48,511 nt of DNA from a virus. The stretch covers positions 1-48,511 of IMG/VR virus record IMGVR_UViG_3300036766_000385; one strand, 5' to 3'. This document shows positions 1 through 4,897 of this stretch, piece after piece; position 1 is the first letter of the stretch, and every line of letters starts with the position of its first letter. Both the position numbers and the translations under genes were made by a program. The notes under the pieces are model-generated. The model was not told where the DNA came from, ran no database searches, and was given only the letters and a program-made list of their open reading frames with translations.

Positions 1-244
1 CCCTCGTTACTCGCATTGAGCACGCAATAGCGGTCTTGCGACGCCCTTCCATAGCGCATAACCATGTACGCCCACTCGGCAAGATTAGCACGTGCTAACT
101 CGCCCCCAAAGCTCGCCCAACGGTTTGCGCTATGCAGGGTCCGCTGACTCATCCGCATTGACCAACGCTGATTATGGACGACCATTTGAGCAAACCGCGC
201 AAGATGTATCGAGTTCGCGAACGCATTCGTTCCGATGTTGATAT
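1..244. repeat. Terminal direct repeat, left copy (circular assembly overlap)
   Basis: Identical to 48268-48511 except base 128 (c here, t at 48395). The repeat sits inside the amidoligase gene and ends without any packaging-like feature, so it is most simply an assembler overlap showing a circular map, with a real variant between reads. Confidence 0.9.
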
Positions 245-860
245 GCAAGCCGCATGTATCGCCATCGTGTGAACGCATACCGCCATGCAGAAGAGACTTA
301 TACATGGTCGTCAGATACGGGCGAGCCTTATGCCAGTACGCAAGCGTGGCGGGATGACTGGCAAACTCAGGACCAGACACGGAGCTATCGTATTTCACAT
401 GCCAGAGTCCTCGGGGTGCTGCCATCGAGACCGCTTCGTCAGCCGTCATAGGCACATCCGCCTTATTGCGCTTCACCTGACGCATGAGATGAACACGATT
501 ATTATTAGACCATTCATTATGCGCCGCTATGTCGCGGTCATGGCCTAATCGTTCCTCGTACGTCGCGTCAGATGATAACCAGAGGACACGTGGCTCGTTG
601 GGTAGGTTTCGCAACAACGGCTCTGCACGGACAGATGTCTCAAGCTCCACGCCGAAGGTGGGAGTGGGATTACCCGTCTCTCGTTCGGCGGTTCGTTCTG
701 CTGCCGTCTTACGGGCGATCCATCCCCGGCTCGGCTGTGACGAATACGAGTGCATCGCAAGCGAGTGCACGCCATGCGGGAGCCCTTTCTTGCGTTTACA
801 AGGGTCACAGTCGCACGTTGCGAGGTCAGCGGCGCGTACCGTTTCCTCTCGCGCGGGCAT
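1..860 (-). CDS. GS-like amidoligase, N-terminal part (gene crosses the circle junction)
   Basis: On the closed circle this gene runs from the ATG at 860 down to 1 and continues at 48267 to the stop at 47607, 506 aa in one frame. The start has a strong ribosome site (GGAGGA, 6 nt away). The family is COOH-NH2 ligases with a glutamine-synthetase fold (Amidoligase_2 type), which join an amine to a carboxyl group using ATP. Visible blocks are FGVELET (residues 69-75), KYDSSVSGPEFAS (156-168), CGLHINIG (203-210) and, in the other part, EFR (290-292). An N-terminal cluster C16-x-C18-x2-C21 may bind metal. The first gene upstream on this strand ends 262 bp away, and that gap holds an RNA fold. The substrate is unknown. 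The next-but-one gene downstream is a class II glutamine amidotransferase, which supports a joint amide-transfer role. Confidence 0.88.
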   Translation of the reverse strand, partial: MPAREETVRAADLATCDCDPCKRKKGLPHGVHSLAMHSYSSQPSRGWIARKTAAERTAERETGNPTPTFGVELETSVRAEPLLRNLPNEPRVLWLSSDATYEERLGHDRDIAAHNEWSNNNRVHLMRQVKRNKADVPMTADEAVSMAAPRGLWHVKYDSSVSGPEFASHPATLAYWHKARPYLTTMYKSLLHGGMRSHDGDTCGLHINIGTNAFANSIHLARFAQMVVHNQRWSMRMSQRTLHSANRWASFGGELARANLAEWAYMVMRYGRASQDRYCVLNASNE

Positions 861-1122
861 ACCTAATCCTCCGTGTTATTACGCGCTTATCTAGATGAAA
901 CCCCCGCCCCCCGAAAAGGGAACAGGGGCCTCATCAACTAGTTGGAACGTGCCAACTTGACACGCTCCCCGACCGGCCGAGCATTAGACTCGGCCGATTA
1001 CGGGAGAGTGTCGAAGGCCCCTACTTATTCCCTACGTTACGCGCGAAGACCGCGCGCTACTCGGCGCGCAGCCGCTTAGGGAACTGCGCACTCGTACCGC
1101 GTGGAGCAGGGACGCGAGCGCG
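861..1122. other. Non-coding gap, strongly structured
   Basis: These 262 bases hold no credible gene. They lie between the stop of the upstream leftward gene (1123) and the amidoligase start (860). Most of the space is taken by the multibranched fold at 918-1032. A further GC hairpin at 1052-1069 has a 6-bp stem and the loop tactcg. Confidence 0.7.
918..1032 (-). ncRNA. Candidate three-way-junction RNA in the leader of the amidoligase gene
   Basis: Read directly from the bases, a closing helix pairs 925-931 with 1015-1021 (7 perfect bp), extended after an internal loop by 918-922 with 1028-1032. Inside it lie a small hairpin (941-945 with 952-956) and a long arm: 959-969 with 1002-1012 (10 of 11 pairs), topped by 974-981 with 989-996 (8 perfect bp, 7-nt loop). 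This is a three-way junction. Because flanking genes are on the minus strand, the likely transcript is leftward, with the element ending about 58 nt before the amidoligase ATG. The minus-strand segment gcccc within the closing helix could instead pair with ggggc about 13 nt further on. That would be a switch-like alternative, but no clear U-run follows. I recognise no Rfam family. It could be a riboswitch-like leader or a stable small RNA. Confidence 0.5.
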
Positions 1123-1395
1123 CTAGGGGAGGATCGTCTGCCCGTTCCACGGGCAATCTGGACACTCGATAGCATGTAGGACTTCGATGGCGGACTTGAC
1201 GGCATCATAGACTTCGCAGTAGACCGCCCATTTCTTACGATGGACCATCTGCATCTTGTCAACAGTCACCTGCTTCTCGTCGTAGACCGTGTTGTGGGTC
1301 GCCCACGCCGTGTTGTAGGCCGCCCACGCCGTGGGGTAGGCCGCCGCCGCCGTGTTCTGCGGTATAGGCCGCGACATCGAAGTCGCGCAAGGCAT
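1123..1395 (-). CDS. Small tyrosine-heptad-repeat protein, paralogue of the gene at 45107
   Basis: 90 aa, starting at an ATG that overlaps the stop of the upstream gene (TGATG); a GTG one codon earlier is also possible. Residues 20-40 carry three tandem heptads of the form Y-x-T-A-x-A-A, coded by a 21-nt DNA repeat. The C-terminus ECPDCPWNGQTI matches ECPDSTWNGRTI of the 45107 gene, so the two are paralogues joined by the same repeat and tail. The heptad could form a short coiled coil. The C-terminal Cys pair (CPDC) could bind metal. Function unknown. Confidence 0.6.
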   Translation of the reverse strand: MPCATSMSRPIPQNTAAAAYPTAWAAYNTAWATHNTVYDEKQVTVDKMQMVHRKKWAVYCEVYDAVKSAIEVLHAIECPDCPWNGQTILP

Positions 1396-1625
1396 CACGT
1401 CCGTGCATTGTCTACCTTCTCTCTATATGTCGCGTATGCCTTGCGATAAGCCGCACAGGCTTCGTTATAGGCCGTTATTGCCTCGTTATACGCATCCTCG
1501 TTCGGGTCAGGCGCAAGCTCGGCGTAATCGTCCGCACTCTCCCATTCATCGGGGATACGGTCGTCCTCGCGGTCATCCGACCAGTTGTCGGCCTTGACGG
1601 ACTCGAAGTGGTCAACTACGCGCAT
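1395..1625 (-). CDS. Small acidic protein with Tyr-heptad tail
   Basis: 76 aa, with ATG at 1625 behind GGGGAGAG. The N-terminus MRVVD is shared with the next upstream gene (1627-1824), suggesting a duplicated leader segment. The middle is very acidic. The C-terminus has four heptads with tyrosines at residues 46, 53, 60 and 67 (YNEAITA, YNEACAA, YRKAYAT, YREKVDN), predicted helical. The stop overlaps the start of the following gene. No known domain was recognised. Confidence 0.6.
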   Translation of the reverse strand: MRVVDHFESVKADNWSDDREDDRIPDEWESADDYAELAPDPNEDAYNEAITAYNEACAAYRKAYATYREKVDNART

Positions 1626-1626
1626 G

Positions 1627-1824
1627 TCACTCTCCCCAGCAGTCGAACGCGTGATTAGGTGCGGGCATGCCGCATTCCTGACAACGGAGCACGTCGGCAT
1701 CGGTTCGGCCGACGAACGCTCGTGCGCCATGTGCGCTCGGTGGCAGCGTCCGTGTCTGTGCTCTCTTGACCCATGGGGATGTTTGCGGGGCGTCCCGGTG
1801 CATGATGAAGTCTACGACGCGCAT
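1627..1824 (-). CDS. Small protein with C-terminal Cys/His cluster
   Basis: 65 aa from the ATG at 1824, with AGGAAG about 10 nt upstream. The N-terminus MRVVDFIM resembles MRVVDHFE of the next gene. The C-terminal CQECGMPAPNHAFDCWG has a C-x2-C-x7-H-x3-C layout typical of small phage zinc fingers. A longer version starting at 1875 has no ribosome site. Function unknown. Confidence 0.55.
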   Translation of the reverse strand: MRVVDFIMHRDAPQTSPWVKRAQTRTLPPSAHGARAFVGRTDADVLRCQECGMPAPNHAFDCWGE

Positions 1825-1865
1825 ATCACACGATCTTCCTACAGACCTTACAGTGATTAGGCCGA

Positions 1866-1888
1866 CTGCCCGCATCGTGCACGGGCAG
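1866..1888. repeat. Hairpin upstream of the 1627-1824 gene
   Basis: A 7-bp inverted repeat (ctgcccg 1866-1872 with cgggcag 1882-1888) with a 9-nt loop in the short gap between two leftward genes. No T-run follows on either strand, so it is not a standard terminator. Confidence 0.4.
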
Positions 1889-1923
1889 CCGATGGTCGGA
1901 ACAAACGGGGCGCATGTCAGGCG

Positions 1924-2340
1924 CTATGCGATGGCCGGGCGACGCATCGCCGGGCGACCCGACAAATAGACGCGGGACCGCTGCGCAGCCTTCATCGGCT
2001 GGACGGGCGACTCCGTGACCGGCTCGACCGCAGCGGAGCTACGTCGCGCACGGCCAGCGTAGGCGCTCATGCGTGACAAGGCTTCGGTGGCCGTGAGCTT
2101 GCCGGACTCGACCTTGACGGCCAAAGCTGCGGCGAACTCGCGCCGTGTGACAAGAGCCGATGCCTTCCGGCTGGCCTTCGGCGACTTGACGCGCACGACG
2201 TGCAACGTGGCGCGATGGTCGCCCTTGTGACGCGGCAAGCGCTTGCAGGTGGCTTCCGCATGCTCGGTATCGCCAGCGGCGAACAAACCGCTGCACGTCG
2301 TGGGGCGCTTGACCGCCTTCGGCTTGACCGTGGACTCCAT
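1924..2340 (-). CDS. Basic protein with a C/C/H/H zinc-knuckle-like motif
   Basis: 138 aa. The ATG at 2340 follows GGAGG with 8 nt spacing. The N-terminal region carries C16...C32-KRLPR-H38-KGD-H42. The C-x5-H-x-G-x-H core is the same as two copies at the end of the amidoligase. The rest is rich in Arg, Lys and Ala and likely helical, which suits nucleic-acid binding. It is the first credible gene of the leftward arm, next to the control region, where early regulatory genes often sit. No regulator family is recognised. Confidence 0.6.
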   Translation of the reverse strand: MESTVKPKAVKRPTTCSGLFAAGDTEHAEATCKRLPRHKGDHRATLHVVRVKSPKASRKASALVTRREFAAALAVKVESGKLTATEALSRMSAYAGRARRSSAAVEPVTESPVQPMKAAQRSRVYLSGRPAMRRPAIA

Positions 2341-2900
2341 GACTGAGACCTCCGATGCTGGGCCGACCGGGATGGCCGACCTCTACTTGTGTCTGCGCGC
2401 GCGCAACGACCGGATGGTCGTCGCCCAAGTGCGCGACGAGACTGGCGTGCGACGAACCGCGCAGTACATGCGTGCAGTTCTGTGCGCAGCCGTGCGCCGT
2501 TCGTGTGTGCGCAGGGACACACGAAGCTAGCCGACCGAGCAACACGTGGTGCGGCGACGCAACGTAGTGCCTAGGGCCTTCGGCCTGACGGCCTGTGCAA
2601 GATGCACAAGACATGAGGCGATGACGCTGCTAATGAGATTCAGTCTCACTACGGTGGGCTGACGGTGGACTGTCCAACCTATCAAGAGGGGACCTAACCG
2701 CACAACCGACAACCGGCTCACACTGCATACATAGACAACCATGAATATATATACATAGCGCGGCGGCGCGCCCGAAAAGATGACGCAGGCACCCGGGTAG
2801 GGGGGTTTTTTGGCTGGCTGAGCGTGGCGGGCGGACATGCCACCCTCTCCGTTTTTTGACCCCATTTCTCGACCAAAAATAGATGACCACGAGACCATGC

Positions 2901-3007
2901 ATGTAGGGTTGCTCACGCTCAATATGTAGGGTATGTATGACTATTTAGAAAGTCCCTTGAGAGATTCTCGCGTAGAGAGTTTCCGATATTCCCTACATAC
3001 CCTACAT
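2901..3007. repeat. Operator/iteron-like inverted repeats
   Basis: atgtagggtatgta at 2924-2937 is perfectly inverted at 2994-3007 (14 bp). The octamer atgtaggg occurs twice on the plus strand (2901, 2924) and twice on the minus strand (2991-2998, 3000-3007). A 9-bp palindrome gagattctc (2961-2969) lies between the arms. Such clustered symmetric sites are typical of a repressor or initiator protein. Which protein binds is unknown. Confidence 0.7.
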
Positions 3008-3087
3008 ACCCACCATCAATAGAACGGATGTTCATAGCCTTCGACCCAAGATGGTCAACTTTCGCAAAAAGCCGTCATACCCGTCAT

Positions 3088-3112
3088 AGCTGGGCGACAC
3101 GATGTCCGCCAG
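3088..3112 (+). repeat. 25-bp exact copy of part of the 43944-44762 gene
   Basis: The 25 bases beginning agctgggcgacacgatgtcc are identical to 44368-44392. That second copy lies inside a leftward coding gene, where the minus strand encodes AGGHRVAQ. Flanks do not match. A rightward transcript of the control region would be perfectly complementary to that gene's mRNA over 25 nt. Confidence 0.85.
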
Positions 3113-3140
3113 GCCCTTCACCCCATGGCTAACTCCGTGC

Positions 3141-3157
3141 GAGCCTGTATAGGCGAG
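3141..3157 (+). repeat. 17-bp repeat, copy 1
   Basis: gagcctgtataggcgag, with internal symmetry gcct-gtat-aggc. A second exact copy is at 3764-3780. This copy lies just before the extended -10 box at 3162, so it may be an operator or an RNA hairpin in the early rightward leader. Confidence 0.75.
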
Positions 3158-3161
3158 AAGG

Positions 3162-3170
3162 TGCTACGAT
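3162..3170 (+). promoter_or_regulatory. Extended -10 promoter candidate for the replication genes
   Basis: TGCTACGAT, followed by gtatgt, fits a TGn extended -10 box 49 bp before the first rightward gene. The same TGCTA-NN-AT pattern is seen at 21850 and 29622 and, on the minus strand, at 44800. There is no good -35 at 17 bp; the 17-bp repeat occupies that region. Confidence 0.45.
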
Positions 3171-3218
3171 GTATGTACTCGACCGGCAAATGACCGGCGA
3201 CATAGAAAGGAATCCCAA

Positions 3219-3689
3219 ATGAGCGGACCTGTTTTCACCGCATCATCCAAGGCCGCAGACGCGCCCGATATCGAGGCCGGTCTGTATGACGCACGCTTCG
3301 ACGGCGTGACCACGAAGTACGTGGAGGGTGGCCAGTTCGGCGATGGAGAGCGCTTCGTGTGGGCGTTCACACTGCTGGACGATGAAGGCGCAGTCATCTA
3401 TGACGATGGCGAACCAGTGGAAGTGGACGGTCTCACGTCTATGTCCACGAACATCCTGTCGAAGACCACACCGAAGGCCGTGCGGTACCTCAAGGCACTG
3501 ATGACGGCCGAGGAGTTCTCGGACTTCACTGAGGGAAAGGGCATCTCAGCCGAATCGCTGGTCGGTCGTACCGCGCAGGTGGATGTGGCTATCCGCGACA
3601 ACGGCTGGCCGAGTATCGCCACCGTGCTTCCCGCGCGAAAGAAGAGGAACGCGCGCGTGAAGGCGAACACCAACGACGACGCGGAGTAG
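3219..3689 (+). CDS. Putative OB-fold/ssDNA-binding-like replication protein
   Basis: 156 aa, ATG with AAAGGA 9 nt upstream. The pattern GLYDARFDGV...GERFVWAFTLLDDEG...TSMSTNILSKTTPKAVRYLKAL resembles the small single-strand-binding-like proteins found beside phage primases. It has alternating strands with a conserved W-x-F core and an acidic tail NDDAE, as SSB-type proteins often have. It is the first gene of the rightward arm and lies just before the primase and helicase, which fits a role at the replication fork. The assignment is by pattern and context, not by a diagnostic motif. Confidence 0.5.
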   Translation: MSGPVFTASSKAADAPDIEAGLYDARFDGVTTKYVEGGQFGDGERFVWAFTLLDDEGAVIYDDGEPVEVDGLTSMSTNILSKTTPKAVRYLKALMTAEEFSDFTEGKGISAESLVGRTAQVDVAIRDNGWPSIATVLPARKKRNARVKANTNDDAE

Positions 3690-3710
3690 CGGTCCTCCTG
3701 TGTCGTCTCC

Positions 3711-3831
3711 CCGCCAGTAGACCAACGGAAGAGACGTGAACCGCAAGGACTCGCGTCTGGTGTGAGCCTGTATAGGCGAGCATTGTCAGCCCGACAAGGG
3801 AAGAATCCCGGTTCGACTCCGGGCTGGCGGG
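3711..3831 (+). ncRNA. tRNA-like element with an enlarged core
   Basis: Bases 3711-3717 (ccgccag) pair perfectly with 3824-3830 (ctggcgg), and the pairing continues outward by two G-C pairs. A canonical T arm precedes the 3' strand: cccgg (3807-3811), loop ttcgact, ccggg (3819-3823). T8-A9 follow the acceptor. Between acceptor and T arm there are 89 nt instead of about 41, and no standard anticodon arm is found. Instead there are an 8-bp hairpin (3732-3739 with 3751-3758) and the second copy of the 17-bp repeat. It could be a tRNA carrying an insertion, a tRNA relic or a tRNA mimic. No CCA is encoded. Confidence 0.5.
3764..3780 (+). repeat. 17-bp repeat, copy 2
   Basis: Exact copy of the segment at 3141-3157, here inside the enlarged core of the tRNA-like element. 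Unlike copy 1, it is not followed by an extended -10 box. Confidence 0.75.
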
Positions 3832-3909
3832 GAACCATATGGGGCCTGCGTTGAATAGCCGTCAATGGATAACCTCCTCGATGCAGCGAGTCGGCAGCCC
3901 CTCTATCTG

Positions 3910-4040
3910 TTGCGGGTGGTACCCGCAATGCTCTGGCGCACAGCCGGTCAACCGGCAGCATCGTTATTCGCCTCCCCTTCGGAGGACGGGTCACCGTTAC
4001 AGCGCTCACCACGCGACCAAACCCGAGATGTGTGCGCCAG
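3910..4040 (+). ncRNA. Candidate multibranched RNA leader of the primase gene
   Basis: An 8-bp hairpin at 3910-3917/3921-3928 is followed by a 10-bp perfect closing helix, 3933-3942 with 4031-4040. Inside are a gccgg-tcaa-ccggc hairpin (3943-3956, stacked directly on the closing helix), a cctcc/ggagg hairpin (3971-3985) and a helix 3987-3991/4021-4025. The result is a four-way junction of about 108 nt that stops just before the primase ribosome site (AGGAG at 4054-4058). That position suggests control of primase translation. No known riboswitch family is recognised. Confidence 0.45.
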
Positions 4041-4063
4041 GGCTTTATCACATAGGAGACCGT

Positions 4064-4897
4064 ATGACGAGTGAACGGCAAAGCCTGGTTGAGGCCGCTC
4101 AGCGATATCTGAGTATGGGTTTCAAGATTATCGCTTTGACTGGGAAAGCTCCTAACGGGAGGGTGCATCCACATGGCCTCAGGGATGCTTTAGATACTGA
4201 CGCGTATGTTACGGAAGAGTTACTACCCAAACTTGTACAATATTTCAATCATCCGTCTACGACGGGTATCGGTATCCTGACGACCTGGCCGCTCGTCGTC
4301 GTGGATATCGATGGTGAGGATGGCGCGCAGGCGTGGAAGACGCTCGTCGGGGATGAGTACATGCCCGACCGTTGGGTCGCCAAGACGCAGCGGGGACTGC
4401 ATCTCTACTTCTTTTCTATTGAACGGGTCGGTTCGATGAAGTTGGCTCCGCTGTTGGACCTCAAGGGCGAAGGCGGCTATGTCGCCGCACCGCCATCCCT
4501 GCACCCCGATGGGCATCGCTACGAATGGCTGTTGCCGCCTGATGAATGTTGGATGATTGAAGTCCCTGCGCGACTTGCCGAGCGCATCCGAGCTCATCTC
4601 TTTGACCAGGAACGCCGTATTGTGCGTTCTGCACAACAGAAACGCATTCGCCATGCGCCACTGGAAGACGGTGTACTATGGGCCTCGTGGGGGTATGATG
4701 GCATCATCAAGGGCATGCTCGATGCAGATGAGGGCGAACGCAATCACTATTTATTTTGGGCCGCAGCCACGATGGCCGAGGAGGGTGCCTTGGAGGAAGA
4801 GTTTGAATCCCTACGTGCCGCAGCGCTGGATGCCGGTTTGACGCATCTGGAGACGAAACGCACAATCCGTAGCGCTAGGCGTGGACATGGCGAGTGA
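4064..4897 (+). CDS. Prim-pol type primase (bifunctional primase/polymerase N-terminal domain)
   Basis: 277 aa. The start at 4064 is set by AGGAG 5 nt upstream. The acidic metal-binding motif is VVVDIDG (D81, D83). TQRGLHLYF (H113) and DLKGEGGYVAAPPSLHPDG match the second and third catalytic motifs of archaeo-eukaryotic-type phage/plasmid prim-pol domains. The protein would make primers, and perhaps DNA, at the phage origin. It overlaps the following helicase gene by about 11 bp. The pair is equivalent to the fused primase-helicases of P4-like replicons, here split into two proteins. Confidence 0.88.
   Translation: MTSERQSLVEAAQRYLSMGFKIIALTGKAPNGRVHPHGLRDALDTDAYVTEELLPKLVQYFNHPSTTGIGILTTWPLVVVDIDGEDGAQAWKTLVGDEYMPDRWVAKTQRGLHLYFFSIERVGSMKLAPLLDLKGEGGYVAAPPSLHPDGHRYEWLLPPDECWMIEVPARLAERIRAHLFDQERRIVRSAQQKRIRHAPLEDGVLWASWGYDGIIKGMLDADEGERNHYLFWAAATMAEEGALEEEFESLRAAALDAGLTHLETKRTIRSARRGHGE

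Larger units (their letters stand above)
2341..3218. promoter_or_regulatory. Divergent control region, possible replication origin
   Basis: 878 bp without a convincing gene, between the leftward and rightward arms. It contains a 6-bp hairpin at 2594-2608, an AT-rich stretch around 2724-2757, homopolymer runs (G6T6 near 2800-2812; T6 near 2852), a 14-bp inverted repeat pair with extra half sites (2901-3007), a duplicated octamer ccgtcata (3072-3079, 3081-3088), a 25-bp segment repeated at 44368, a 17-bp segment repeated at 3764 and an extended -10 box at 3162. Promoters for both arms, and perhaps the origin, most likely lie here. No single transcription start can be fixed from sequence alone. 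Confidence 0.7.
3690..4063 (+). other. 374-bp non-coding, highly structured gap before the primase
   Basis: No supported gene is present. It carries a tRNA-like element (3711-3831), an 8-bp hairpin (3910-3928) and a multibranched fold (3933-4040) that ends 13 nt before the primase ribosome site. In-frame upstream extension of the primase into this region would translate this structured DNA and has no ribosome site. Confidence 0.65.

Noticed and set aside
1-244. True packaged terminal repeat (DTR) of the virion
   Set aside because: The repeat lies inside a coding gene and has no packaging features; assembly overlap of a circular map is simpler. Not excluded without coverage data.
254-898. Several plus- and minus-strand open frames of 60-120 aa
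   Set aside because: They are shadows of the amidoligase gene, which occupies the minus strand here in a frame that runs off the window edge.
2039-2614. 191-aa minus-strand frame with a Cys/His segment (CAQNCTHVL ... HLGDDHP)
   Set aside because: No ribosome site at its starts and it overlaps most of the better-supported 1924-2340 gene. A shorter gene could exist, but its limits cannot be set.
2840-2857. Intrinsic terminator at the T6 run after a gtggc/gccac hairpin
   Set aside because: The hairpin has only 5 pairs and lies 11 nt from the T-run, so it is not a convincing terminator.
2527-2922. 131-aa minus-strand frame across the control region
   Set aside because: Composition is not protein-like, there is no ribosome site, and it covers the AT-rich and homopolymer region.
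3839-4063. N-terminal extension of the primase to 4897-frame start at 3839, and a 69-aa frame at 3865
   Set aside because: The ribosome site and conserved domain start at 4064; the upstream segment is structured non-coding DNA.
3398-4174. 258-aa minus-strand frame
   Set aside because: Opposite to three supported features (SSB-like gene, tRNA-like element, primase) with no recognisable content.
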